Source: Aldehydirespirator sp965203635 (lineage in GTDB: Bacteria > Actinomycetota > Acidimicrobiia > Acidimicrobiales > Aldehydirespiratoraceae). From it: a stretch of 64,000 nucleotides of DNA. The stretch's first letter is position 1. Each line of letters begins with the position of its first letter. Below, in pieces: positions 8,290-16,733 of this stretch. The notes beneath the pieces are model-generated. The model had not been told where the DNA came from and searched no databases. It worked only from the letters and a program-made list of their open reading frames with translations. The position numbers were made by a program, and so were the translations under genes. The stretch is from the NCBI GenBank assembly GCA_965203635.1, contig OZ241903.1, forward strand, positions 372,001 through 436,000, given 5' to 3'.

Positions 8290-8745
8290 ATGGTCTTCGC
8301 TGCGGGCACTACCGCCTACAACATCGTCGAATTGCTGCACGTTCTCACGGTCCTGGTGGCTCTGGCCCCGGTGTTCGTGCATCCGCTGCTGCGCAAGCAG
8401 ATGCGGGCTGCCGACGGCGCCGGTCATCAGCACCTGGTGGTCGCCATGGCGGCCAACGCCCGCCGCCTTTACGGGCCGGCGCTGATCGTGGCCGGCCTGC
8501 TCGGGATCGCCCTGGTCGAGATGTCCGAGGACGCGATCTCGCTGACCGAGGGCTGGGTGATCGCCGCCATCGTGATCTGGGTGGCCATGATCGGCGTCCT
8601 GCACGGCCTGATCAGGCCCGCCCTGAAGGCACAGGGCGCCGGGGACGCGTCGACAGGGACCGAGAAGCGCCTGGAGGCAGGGTCAGGCCTGTTGTCGATC
8701 CTGTTCACGGTGCAACTGGTGCTGATGATCTGGCAGCCCGGCTGA
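8290..8745 (+). CDS. DUF2269-family integral membrane protein
   Basis: 151-residue protein with four hydrophobic segments at about residues 9-31, 62-77, 88-106 and 133-148. The opening NIVELLHVLTVLVALAPVFVH, with a conserved-looking His in the first segment, and the size suit the DUF2269 group of predicted membrane proteins, whose function is not known. It is transcribed away from menF and shares the short regulatory gap with its 19-bp dyad. Confidence 0.7.
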   Translation: MVFAAGTTAYNIVELLHVLTVLVALAPVFVHPLLRKQMRAADGAGHQHLVVAMAANARRLYGPALIVAGLLGIALVEMSEDAISLTEGWVIAAIVIWVAMIGVLHGLIRPALKAQGAGDASTGTEKRLEAGSGLLSILFTVQLVLMIWQPG

Positions 8746-8772
8746 TCAACCGGGCGCGCCGGCGCCGGTGAT

Positions 8773-8817
8773 TCTCGGGTCGGTTCTGTGGATATACCAC
8801 CCAGAACAAACCCGAGA
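8773..8817. terminator. 45-bp imperfect hairpin between convergent genes
   Basis: Arms TCTCGGGT..GTTCTG and CAGAAC..ACCCGAGA fold into a long imperfect stem around gatata. It lies between the ends of the DUF2269 gene (8745, plus) and the YibE/F gene (8863, minus), so a bidirectional terminator is a reasonable reading, although no T-run follows. It also belongs by size to the hairpin set described in the findings. Confidence 0.5.
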
Positions 8818-8862
8818 TCTATCGCACGCCCCGGCCCGACCCGAGAGTCGACGGTGATCGCT

Positions 8863-10188
8863 TCACCATTCGGGCTCGTCCTGGTCGGGAGCGAAGTCCT
8901 CCCATCGGGGTGTGGGCTCGGCTGACTCCTCCGCCACCTGCCCCTCCGGTCCAGTCCCATCGGTCGGCTCAGCTGACTCCGGGGGACCGGCACCGGCCTT
9001 CACCAGAGCGGCCAGCACGGTCGTGACCGGCACGGCCGCGACCAGGCCCAGCGAGCCGCACAGCGTCCGGACGATCTCCACCGCGATTAGCTCGGAGTTG
9101 GCCACCATGGCCAGCGACTGGTCCGACACCGCGAACAGCAGCACCAGCGGGAGGCCGGCGCCCGCGTAGGCGAGCAGCAGCGTGTTGACGGTGGCTGCGA
9201 TGTGCTCCCGCCCGACCCTGATGCCCGACGCAATGAGTTCGCGCCTTGGTAGGTGGGGGCTGTGGTAGCGCAACTCCGCCACGGCGGCCACCTGGGTGAC
9301 CGTCACGTCGTCGAGTGCGCCCAGCGCGCCGATGATGGCTCCGCCCAGCAGCAGCGAGGCCAGGTCGACGTCGCCGGCGATCAATGGCAGGGTCAGACCC
9401 TCCTCGGTGGCAAGGCCGGTGAACTCCGACAGCCCGAAGAACACCCACGAGAACCCCAGCGTCAGCCCCAGGGACGCGAGTGTGCCGGCGAGGGCCACGG
9501 TGGTGTGCGGGTTGAGGCCATGGGTGATGTAGAGGCTCACGAAGGCGACGACCGCGGCGGCCACCACCGCCACCAGCACCGGATCGTTGCCGTCGAGCAC
9601 CGAGGGGGCGACGAAGGCGATCAGCACCAGCAGCGTGGCCGCCATCCCGACGAGGGCCAGGGCCCCGCGCAGGCGCCCGAGCGCCACCACCACGAGGGCG
9701 AACAGCCCGGCGAGCCACACCAGCGGCGTGCGCCTGTCACGGTCGACGAAGAAGTAGTAGTCGTTGGAGTCCTCGTAGCCGACGATCACCTTGTCTCCCG
9801 GTGAGATGCGTATGGAGACCCGGTCGTAGGCGAGGTTGAACTCCGGCAGGGCGACCTGCGTGCCTTCAGCGGGGCCCTCGTCGACGCGGGTGGTGATGGT
9901 CCTGCACGCCTGGGGGTCGTCGGGTGCCGAGTAGCTGCACACCCGGTCGGTGACCTCGGTGACGGTGGCGGCCAGGCGCTGGTACCTGAGCCCTATCTCG
10001 TCGGCGCGCTCCTGGGCGGCGTCCCGGCCCTCGCCGGTGGGCCACAGCAGCGCCAACCCCACGACCGCGGCCACACCGGCGAGAGCGACGAACACCAGCA
10101 CAGCACGCAGCACCCGGTCGCTCCGCCAAGCCTTCCAGCCGCCCCAGAGGCCTGGTCCCGGCCGGTGCTGTCTCGAGCCGCCACCCAT
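8863..10188 (-). CDS. YibE/F family membrane protein
   Basis: 441-residue polytopic protein. One N-terminal membrane helix (VLRAVLVFVALAGVAAVVGL) precedes an extracytoplasmic region of about 110 residues; seven or so further helices follow, with the family-typical stretches SLYITHGLN, GALGALDDVTVTQ and GREHIAATVNTLLLAYAGA. A proline/acid-rich cytoplasmic tail ends it. Function of YibE/F proteins is unsettled. ATG 10188 is chosen over 10215 because a CATAAT box sits about 8-13 bases upstream, which would make a leaderless transcript. The gene diverges from the LLM oxidoreductase. Confidence 0.82.
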   Translation of the reverse strand: MGGGSRQHRPGPGLWGGWKAWRSDRVLRAVLVFVALAGVAAVVGLALLWPTGEGRDAAQERADEIGLRYQRLAATVTEVTDRVCSYSAPDDPQACRTITTRVDEGPAEGTQVALPEFNLAYDRVSIRISPGDKVIVGYEDSNDYYFFVDRDRRTPLVWLAGLFALVVVALGRLRGALALVGMAATLLVLIAFVAPSVLDGNDPVLVAVVAAAVVAFVSLYITHGLNPHTTVALAGTLASLGLTLGFSWVFFGLSEFTGLATEEGLTLPLIAGDVDLASLLLGGAIIGALGALDDVTVTQVAAVAELRYHSPHLPRRELIASGIRVGREHIAATVNTLLLAYAGAGLPLVLLFAVSDQSLAMVANSELIAVEIVRTLCGSLGLVAAVPVTTVLAALVKAGAGPPESAEPTDGTGPEGQVAEESAEPTPRWEDFAPDQDEPEW

Positions 10189-10248
10189 CGGCACGATTAT
10201 GACCGCGATTAGCATCGGCAGGTCGCAGCACCTGGGAGGCGAACGGCG

Positions 10249-11295
10249 ATGAGCGAGTTTCCTGAACTGGGCTTCTATGCACTGGCGGGCGAGCCCGGCA
10301 GCTCACGGGACCTGCTTCGGGAGGTGCGAGACGGCGAGGCGCTGGGGCTGGGAACCGTGTTCATTTCCGAGCGCTACAACAAGAAGGAGGTGGCCGCGCA
10401 GTGCGGGGCGGCGGCCGCAGTCTCCGAGACGATCACCATCTCGACCGGCGTCACCAACAGCAACACTCGCCATCCGCTGGTCACCGCCGCATTCGCCCGC
10501 ACCATGCAGAGTCTCACGGGCGGGCGCTTCGTGCTGGGCATCGGGCGTGGTGTCCCGCTGTTGCAGACCGTGATGGGCATCAACCACATCACGACGGCCG
10601 AGATGGAGGACTTCGCCGGGCTGATGCGCCGGCTGTTCCGGGGCGAGTCAGTGATGAACCACGACGGACCGGCCGGGCGCTACCCGTTCCTGCGTCTCGA
10701 TACTTCGCTCGACGAGCACCTGCCCATGAGCCTCGCCGCCTTCGGCGAGAACACGCTCAAGCTCGCGGGCCGCTGCTTCGACGAGGTGATCCTGCACACC
10801 TACTTCACCGACGAGACGGTGGTGCGCTGCGTGGAGACGGTGCGGTCCGCGGCCGAGCAGGCCGGCCGGGATCCCGCGGCGGTGCGGGTGTGGTCGTGCT
10901 TCGCCACCATCGGCGATCACCTGCCCTACGAGGTCCGGATGATGAAGACGGTGGGGCGGCTGGCCAGCTACCTGCAGGGCTACGGGGAGCTGCTGGTGAA
11001 CACCAACCGGTGGGACCTGGCCGCACTCCAGCGGTTCCGGGAGCATCCGCAGGTGGCGACGCGCCGGGGCGCCATCGATGCCGGAGCCACAACGGAGGAA
11101 CTCGAGCAAATGGCCGAGGTCATCCCCACCGAGTGGCTCGCCCCGGCAGCCACCGGCACGCCCGAGCAGTGCGCCCGCGCGGTGCAGCACCAGCTAGACC
11201 TCGGCTGCGACGCCGTCATCATGCACGGCGCCACCCCACAAGAACTAGAGCCAGTAGCAGCCGCCTACCGCGATCTTCGACGCGACACGGTCTAG
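10249..11295 (+). CDS. LLM-class F420-dependent oxidoreductase
   Basis: 348-residue luciferase-like TIM-barrel protein. The opening ELGFYALAG, the mid-segment ITISTGVTNSNTRHPL and TGGRFVLGIGRGVPLL are typical of F420-using members of the family. The C-terminal part (AATGTPEQCARAVQHQLDLG) is the usual end. The substrate is unknown; relatives oxidise or reduce alcohols, lipids or xenobiotics with F420 or FMN. It stands alone, opposite in direction to its neighbours. Confidence 0.85.
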   Translation: MSEFPELGFYALAGEPGSSRDLLREVRDGEALGLGTVFISERYNKKEVAAQCGAAAAVSETITISTGVTNSNTRHPLVTAAFARTMQSLTGGRFVLGIGRGVPLLQTVMGINHITTAEMEDFAGLMRRLFRGESVMNHDGPAGRYPFLRLDTSLDEHLPMSLAAFGENTLKLAGRCFDEVILHTYFTDETVVRCVETVRSAAEQAGRDPAAVRVWSCFATIGDHLPYEVRMMKTVGRLASYLQGYGELLVNTNRWDLAALQRFREHPQVATRRGAIDAGATTEELEQMAEVIPTEWLAPAATGTPEQCARAVQHQLDLGCDAVIMHGATPQELEPVAAAYRDLRRDTV

Positions 11296-11311
11296 CCAGC
11301 TCGGCGCTGTC

Positions 11312-11566
11312 TCAGCGCGGGTAGCTTGCCGGCTGCTCGGCGAACCGCTGCCCCTGCGGGGGCCATTCCACTCCGGGCTCGGGGAGCGGCTTGCCCTGCG
11401 TCCGCAGGTGCTCGACGGCCTCGGCGATCACCGCCCGGATCCCCTCCTCCGCCGTCCGTCGGTCCGGGTCCAGCCAGCTGACCAAGGGGAACCCGTCGCA
11501 CAGGCCGACCCACTCGCCGTCCTCATCGGACCACTCGGTCCAATATCGATACTCGTGCTCAGCCAT
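11312..11566 (-). CDS. HicB-like antitoxin-family protein (solitary)
   Basis: 84-residue protein whose core WVGLCDGFPLVSWLDPDRRT and GIRAVIAEAVEHLR resembles the partial RNase-H-like fold of HicB antitoxins. No HicA-sized partner with the dsRNA-binding fold is seen within 200 bases on either side, so it is either a solitary HicB-type regulator or the survivor of a lost pair. It marks the left end of the defence-gene cluster. Confidence 0.65.
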   Translation of the reverse strand: MAEHEYRYWTEWSDEDGEWVGLCDGFPLVSWLDPDRRTAEEGIRAVIAEAVEHLRTQGKPLPEPGVEWPPQGQRFAEQPASYPR

Positions 11567-11765
11567 CTCGGTCCTCCATCATTCTCAGCAATGTACGTGT
11601 ATTTTTTGCAATATTCGATCTCTATCGCCGTGCTCGTCGACGACGCCACACCGGCTGAGCTGCAAGCGCGGTTGTAGCTGCCTGCCATGCGGCCACGTCT
11701 CGCAACTGACGCAGTAGCCGCTGTTATCGATCACAGCCTGACGCGACGGCCTACGATGCCCGCCG
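11567..11765. promoter_or_regulatory. AT-richer gap between hicB-like gene and hsdR
   Basis: About 200 bases with a clearly AT-rich patch (11590-11630, including gtgtattttttgcaatattc) between divergent genes, so both promoters should lie here. I could not assign -35/-10 boxes with confidence. A short open stretch ending at 11677 has no recognisable product. Confidence 0.35.
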
Positions 11766-14615
11766 GTGACTCCCGCTGACTTCCCCGATTCGTCATCGAA
11801 GTATCTCGATCCCGAGCAGCGGGCTCGGATGGAGATTGACGAGCAGCTGGCTGCGTGCGGGTGGGTGGTGCAGGACTACAAGCACGCCGCGGTGGCCGCG
11901 GCGCAGGGCGTGGCCGTGCGGGAGGTGCCCACCGATGCCGGCCCAGCCGACTACGTGCTGTTCGTGGATCGCCAGGCGGTGGGGGTGATCGAGGCCAAGA
12001 AGGCGGGCACCACTCTCACCGGAGTCGAACCCCAGACTCGCAAGTATCAGGTCTCCTCGCCCGACTGGGTGCCCGCGTTCCAGGTGGACGGAGCATTGCC
12101 GTTCGGCTACGAGTCCACAGGAACCGAGACCCGCTTCACCTGCGGGCTCGACCCGATTCCGGCCAGCCGGAGGGTGTTCACCTTCCACCGACCCGAGATG
12201 CTGGCCCACTGGGTCGACGAGCATCTGCGCTTGGGCGGGTACGCCACGCTGAGAGCCGGCCTGCAGCTGCTGCCTGAGCTGGAGCCCGAAGCGCCAGGGC
12301 TGTGGCCGGCGCAGGCCGAGGCCATCCGCAACCTGGAAGAGTCGCTGCGGGAGAACCGCCCGCGGGCGCTGATCCAGATGGCCACCGGGGCGGGCAAGAC
12401 GTTCACCGCCGCCAACGTCTGCTACCGGCTGGTGCGCCATGCCGGCGCTCGCCGGATCCTGTTTCTGGTGGACCGGGCCAACCTGGGTCGCCAGGCGGTA
12501 CGGGAGTTCGAGGGCTTCACCGTGCCCGACGACCCTCGCAAGTTCACCGAGCTGTACAACGTCCGCCGGCTCGCATCGTCGCAGCTCAACATGGCTGCCG
12601 AAGCCGCCACCAAGGTGCACGTAAGCACCATCCAGCGGCTGTATTCGATCCTGCGGGGCGACGAGGAGTTCGACGAAGGTCTCGACGAGAGCACCGGCTT
12701 CGAGATGGCGCCGGAGCAGCCGGTGGAGGTGTCCTACAACCCGAAGGTGCCGATCGAGTCCTACGACTTGATCATCGTCGACGAGTGCCACCGCTCGATC
12801 TACGGGGTGTGGCGTCAGGTGCTGGAGTACTTCGACGCCTTCCTTGTGGGGCTCACGGCCACTCCGGGCATCCAGACGTTCGCGTTCTTCGAGCAGAACA
12901 TGGTGATGGAGTACGGCCACGAGCAGGCGGTGGCCGATCGGGTGAACGTGGACTTCGACGTGTTCCGCATCCGCACCGAGATCACCGAGTCCGGGGGCAC
13001 GGTCCCGGCCGACTTCGTTACGGAGTTCCGCGACCGCGAGACCCGCCAGCTGCGGTTGGAGAAGGTCGACGAGGACATCGACTACAGCGCGGCCGAGTTG
13101 GACCGCAAGGTGGTGGCCCCCGACCAGATCCGAACCGTTGTGCGGACCCTGCGGGACTCGCTGCCCGTGATCTTCGACGACCGGGAGCGCCGACCGGACG
13201 ACCTCCTGAGGCATGTCCCCAAGACGCTCATCTTCGCCAAGGACGACAGCCACGCCGACGACATCGTGCAGGTCGTGCGCCAGGAGTTCGGCCTCAGCAA
13301 CGAGGGCGCGGTGAAGATCACCTACCGCTCCGGCGACTCCGGCAACAAGCCCGAGGATCTGCTCCAGCAGTTCCGCACCAACTACCCGACCCGCATAGCG
13401 GTGACCGTGGACATGATCGCCACCGGCACCGACGTGAAGCCCATCGAGTGCGTGGTGTTCATGCGCATGGTGCGCAGCCGCAACTTCTTCGAGCAGATGA
13501 AGGGCCGGGGCGTGCGAGTGATCGACGAGAACGACCTGCGGGCGGTTACCCCCGACGCCAAGATAAAGGACCGCTTCGTGATCGTGGATGCGGTGGGTGT
13601 CACCGACGCCGGCCTGCACGACACCGTGCCGCTGGAGCGCAAGAAGGGCGTGAGCTTCGACCGGCTGCTGAACCAGGTCGGGCTGGGTTCAACGGACGAG
13701 GCTGTGGTGTCATCGGTTGCGTCGCGCCTAGCTCGCCTGAATCGACGCATCACCGCCGAGGACCGGGTCGCGGTGGAGACGGCGGCCGGGATCGCGCTGG
13801 ATGACCTGGTCCGCCAGATCACCGACGCCCTGAACCCCGACCGCCAGCACGAGGAAGCCGCAGCCGAGCACGGCACGGACGACCCGACCCCCGAGCAGGT
13901 GAAGGCCACGGGCATGCGTCTGATCGCAGCGGCCGTTCAGCCCATTGCCGGCAATGCCGAGTTGCGCGAGAAGCTGATCGATGTCCGCCGCAGCTACGAG
14001 CAGGCGATCGACGAGGCGTCCAAGGACAAGGTGATCTCCGGCGAGTACTCGAAGGATGCTACTGACCGAGCCCGATCCCAGACCGAATCGTTCCGCCAGT
14101 TCATCGAAGACAACAAGGACGAGATCACCGCCCTGCAGATCCTCTACAGCCAGCCCTACTCAGGCGGGCTCACCTACACCGACATCAAGGAACTCGCCCA
14201 AGCCATAGGCCGCCCGCCCCACCGCTGGACACCCGAAGCGCTGTGGAAGGCCTACGAGACCCTCGACGCCTCCAAGGTCAAAGGCTCCGGCCACCGTGTG
14301 AACACCGACCTAGTGAGCCTCGTCCGCCACGCCCTCGGCCACACCGACGAGTTGGTCGCATACCCAGACCTAGTCGACCAACGCTTCGAGTCCTGGCTCC
14401 ACGAGCAGCAAACGCTCGGCCGCAACTTCACCGATGAGCAAACTGCCTACCTCCGCCTGATCAAGGAACGCATCGCCGGAAGTCTCGCCGTGAGCCCCGC
14501 AGACCTGCAGAACCTACCGTTCAGCACCCACGGCGGCCTAGGAAGGGCACGCCAACTCTTCGGCCACGACCTCCAATCTCTGCTCGAAGAACTCACCCTG
14601 GTCTTGGCCGCATGA
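11766..14615 (+). CDS. hsdR: Type I restriction enzyme, R subunit
   Basis: 949-residue DNA translocase/endonuclease subunit. The nuclease motif is at D62, E76 and K78 (ADYVLFVDRQ, then VIEAKKAG). SF2 helicase motifs follow: Walker A MATGAGKT at about 205-212, DECH at 339-342, GLTATPG, then TGTDVKPIE and MKGRGVRVID. The C-terminal 250 residues are the helical HsdM-contacting part. The GTG at 11766 gives a full-length N-terminus. The stop overlaps the hsdS start (ATGA). It acts with HsdS and HsdM to cut unmodified DNA. Confidence 0.93.
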   Translation: MTPADFPDSSSKYLDPEQRARMEIDEQLAACGWVVQDYKHAAVAAAQGVAVREVPTDAGPADYVLFVDRQAVGVIEAKKAGTTLTGVEPQTRKYQVSSPDWVPAFQVDGALPFGYESTGTETRFTCGLDPIPASRRVFTFHRPEMLAHWVDEHLRLGGYATLRAGLQLLPELEPEAPGLWPAQAEAIRNLEESLRENRPRALIQMATGAGKTFTAANVCYRLVRHAGARRILFLVDRANLGRQAVREFEGFTVPDDPRKFTELYNVRRLASSQLNMAAEAATKVHVSTIQRLYSILRGDEEFDEGLDESTGFEMAPEQPVEVSYNPKVPIESYDLIIVDECHRSIYGVWRQVLEYFDAFLVGLTATPGIQTFAFFEQNMVMEYGHEQAVADRVNVDFDVFRIRTEITESGGTVPADFVTEFRDRETRQLRLEKVDEDIDYSAAELDRKVVAPDQIRTVVRTLRDSLPVIFDDRERRPDDLLRHVPKTLIFAKDDSHADDIVQVVRQEFGLSNEGAVKITYRSGDSGNKPEDLLQQFRTNYPTRIAVTVDMIATGTDVKPIECVVFMRMVRSRNFFEQMKGRGVRVIDENDLRAVTPDAKIKDRFVIVDAVGVTDAGLHDTVPLERKKGVSFDRLLNQVGLGSTDEAVVSSVASRLARLNRRITAEDRVAVETAAGIALDDLVRQITDALNPDRQHEEAAAEHGTDDPTPEQVKATGMRLIAAAVQPIAGNAELREKLIDVRRSYEQAIDEASKDKVISGEYSKDATDRARSQTESFRQFIEDNKDEITALQILYSQPYSGGLTYTDIKELAQAIGRPPHRWTPEALWKAYETLDASKVKGSGHRVNTDLVSLVRHALGHTDELVAYPDLVDQRFESWLHEQQTLGRNFTDEQTAYLRLIKERIAGSLAVSPADLQNLPFSTHGGLGRARQLFGHDLQSLLEELTLVLAA

Positions 14616-15895
14616 CCAGCGACCTCCCTCGAAGCTGGGACTGCGTCAGACTCGGCGAGATATTCGCGCCGCGAAAAGGAAAGGTCACCCCAAGCCCATC
14701 GGACCTGCGCCCATACCTCAGCCTTGACCATGTCGAGAGCTACACATCAAGGATCACAGCCTGGGAGCGTTCATCAGACTACTCGTCACAGTCGTCTCGC
14801 CTCTGCGAGGGGGACGTCGCATATGCACGCCTTCGGCCATACCTCAACAAAGTTGCCCTTGTCGATCGCGAAGCGTGCGGTTCGGCCGAGTTCATTGTCC
14901 TACCGGAGATTCTTCCAGTTCTACCGAGCTTTCTGCGATATCGACTAATGAGTCATGACTTTGTGATGTTTGCTGTTCATCACAGCACTGGGGATCGCCC
15001 GCGACTCAAGTGGGCGCAGATGCGGGACTTTCTCCTTGAATTGCCGCCTCGTGCAGAGCAGGAACGAATCGTCGCTGCCATCGAAGAACTTTTCTCCCGC
15101 CTCGATGCCGCGGAAGCCGCTCTCAACGCCGCACGGAGAAGGCTCGATACCCTCCAACGCTCAGCAGCAGCAGAGTCGTTTGATCGCCCGGAGTGGACAT
15201 GGACGACACTTGGCGAGATCGCCGAGCTGAAAGGGGGCATCACCAAGGACTCGAAGCGTGAGGGCGATCCAGACTTCATTGAGTTCCCGTACCTGCGGGT
15301 CGCCAATGTCCAGCGAGGCTTCCTCGATCTCTCAGAAGTAACCACCATTCGAGCTGATCCTCACAAGGCAACGAAACTCGTGCTCCAGACCGGCGACATC
15401 CTCTTCAACGAGGGCGGCGACCGCGACAAGCTCGGTCGGGGCTGGGTGTGGGAGGGTCAGATCGAGAACTGCATCCACCAGAATCACGTGTTCCGCGCCC
15501 GCCTGGCCAACGGCGACTTCGATCCTTACTTCATCTCCATGCACGCCAACACGTGGGGCCAACGATGGTTCGAGGCTCACGGTAAGCAGACCACCAACCT
15601 CGCCTCGCTCAGCCTGACGACGCTCAAGTCGTTCCCAGTCCCAGCCCCGCCTCTGAGCGAGCAACAAGCGCTCGTAGCTGAACTTCAGGCGATCATGAGA
15701 AACGAGGATCGTCTACAATCCGACCTTGACCGAGCAGAGCGCCGTTCCATAACGCTGCGACGTTCGATCCTCTCACGGGCGTTCTCCGGGCGGCTGGTGC
15801 CCCAGGATCCGAGCGATGAGCCCGCATCCGTACTGCTGGAGCGCATCGCTGGCGCTCGGACTTCCAAGTCGAACCAATCGAAGATCACGATATGA
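14612..15895 (+). CDS. hsdS: Type I restriction-modification specificity subunit
   Basis: 427-residue subunit with two target-recognition domains. The first runs about 1-145 (SWDCVRLGEIF to DFLLELPPRAEQERIV), followed by a spacer helix with EELFSRLDAAEAALNAARRR; the second runs about 190-370 (WTWTTLGEIAELKGGITK to FPVPAPPLSEQQALV), followed by a second coiled helix. This is the usual two-half architecture that reads a bipartite site. The ATG overlaps hsdR by 4 bases. DNA in the first half is visibly less GC-rich than hsdR, as expected for TRDs that are exchanged by recombination. Confidence 0.92.
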   Translation: MTSDLPRSWDCVRLGEIFAPRKGKVTPSPSDLRPYLSLDHVESYTSRITAWERSSDYSSQSSRLCEGDVAYARLRPYLNKVALVDREACGSAEFIVLPEILPVLPSFLRYRLMSHDFVMFAVHHSTGDRPRLKWAQMRDFLLELPPRAEQERIVAAIEELFSRLDAAEAALNAARRRLDTLQRSAAAESFDRPEWTWTTLGEIAELKGGITKDSKREGDPDFIEFPYLRVANVQRGFLDLSEVTTIRADPHKATKLVLQTGDILFNEGGDRDKLGRGWVWEGQIENCIHQNHVFRARLANGDFDPYFISMHANTWGQRWFEAHGKQTTNLASLSLTTLKSFPVPAPPLSEQQALVAELQAIMRNEDRLQSDLDRAERRSITLRRSILSRAFSGRLVPQDPSDEPASVLLERIAGARTSKSNQSKITI

Positions 15896-16014
15896 TCACT
15901 GATCCGAAGACCCGCGTGCAGAATCTGTGGGACTCCTGCGATGTGCTGCGCGATGACAGCCTCGATCAGCTCACCTACCTGCTCTTCCTAAGGGTGTGGA
16001 TATGGGACAGCTAG
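15892..16014 (+). pseudogene. hsdM N-terminal remnant (40 codons)
   Basis: Starting ATG in an ATGA overlap with the hsdS stop, this reads NLWDSCDVLRDDSLDQLTYL and ends at TAG 16014. The intact hsdM at 16734 opens with the equivalent RLWDFCDVLRDDGLSYGDYL..QLTYLLFL; the remnant lacks nine to eleven residues there and then goes out of homology. It is therefore a broken 5' end of an hsdM left before the protease gene. It may still be translated and could couple hsdS to the protease, whose start it overlaps. Confidence 0.8.
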
Positions 16015-16694
16015 ATATTGTTGCAGGTACGTACAGAATTCGAGTAGGGGATGCAACCGGAACAACGTTCGCGATCGACTTCAAAGATCATCAATACTTG
16101 ATCACTGCGCGCCATGTCGCCAGCGGAGTGACGAACTACTGTGAGATAGAGTGGGAGCGGGGTTGGCGTCCGCTTCCTGTCAGCTTAGTTGGACACTGTA
16201 CGAGCGAGGTTGACATAAGTGTCCTATATGCCCAGCAGAATCTTCCTCGAATGCTTCTGCCTGAATGGAAGAGTCCGGAGTTTGAACCAGACCTCAAGTT
16301 GGGAGAAGCCATACGCTTCTACGGATTTCCTTACGGACTGAGCACGTCACGTGGTACAGAGACAGTGCCCGTACCGTTGGTTAAGTCAGGCATCGTGTCG
16401 GGGTTCCATGGAGATGCTGCACTAGGACCTACATCCTCCTTCTGGATTGATGGTCACAATAACCCAGGGTTCTCGGGCGGGCCACTGGTATCCATCCGCG
16501 GTGACAGCTACAAGGTGGCCGGTGTCATCAGTGGATACTTACCACATGAGGAAAAGGTGTTGCCTCTGTCAGCTGATGAAGTTCACATGCCATTCGGCCG
16601 CGTGATACAGAATTCTGGAATCCTTCTCGCTTGGAATATTCAACATGCGGTAGATGTAATAGCTAAGAGCGCTATCAGATCGTCTGCGCAGTGA
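16002..16694 (+). CDS. Trypsin-like serine protease inserted in the RM operon
   Basis: 230-residue single-domain chymotrypsin-fold protease with a full catalytic triad: H38 in LITARHVA, D71 in SEVDISVL and S158 in NPGFSGGPLV. There is no signal peptide or PDZ domain, so it should be cytoplasmic. The ATG 16002 is chosen because AAGGG lies about 8 bases upstream; a GTG at 15996 is an alternative. Base composition is lower in GC than hsdR or hsdM, a sign of separate origin. Its position between hsdS and hsdM, behind an hsdM scar, suggests a defence or regulatory role with this RM system. That role is inference. Confidence 0.85.
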   Translation: MGQLDIVAGTYRIRVGDATGTTFAIDFKDHQYLITARHVASGVTNYCEIEWERGWRPLPVSLVGHCTSEVDISVLYAQQNLPRMLLPEWKSPEFEPDLKLGEAIRFYGFPYGLSTSRGTETVPVPLVKSGIVSGFHGDAALGPTSSFWIDGHNNPGFSGGPLVSIRGDSYKVAGVISGYLPHEEKVLPLSADEVHMPFGRVIQNSGILLAWNIQHAVDVIAKSAIRSSAQ

Positions 16695-16733
16695 GCCTGC
16701 CACGATTCTGGTCGGTGCACGAGGAAGGTTCAC

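Noticed and set aside
8818..8862. A second terminator after the 8773 hairpin (cccgagag near 8840)
   Set aside because: Only a half-arm repeat without a partner stem.
11793..13619. 608-codon minus-strand open frame opposite hsdR
   Set aside because: Composition is His/Val/Leu-rich, as expected of an antisense frame; HsdR motifs are on the plus strand.
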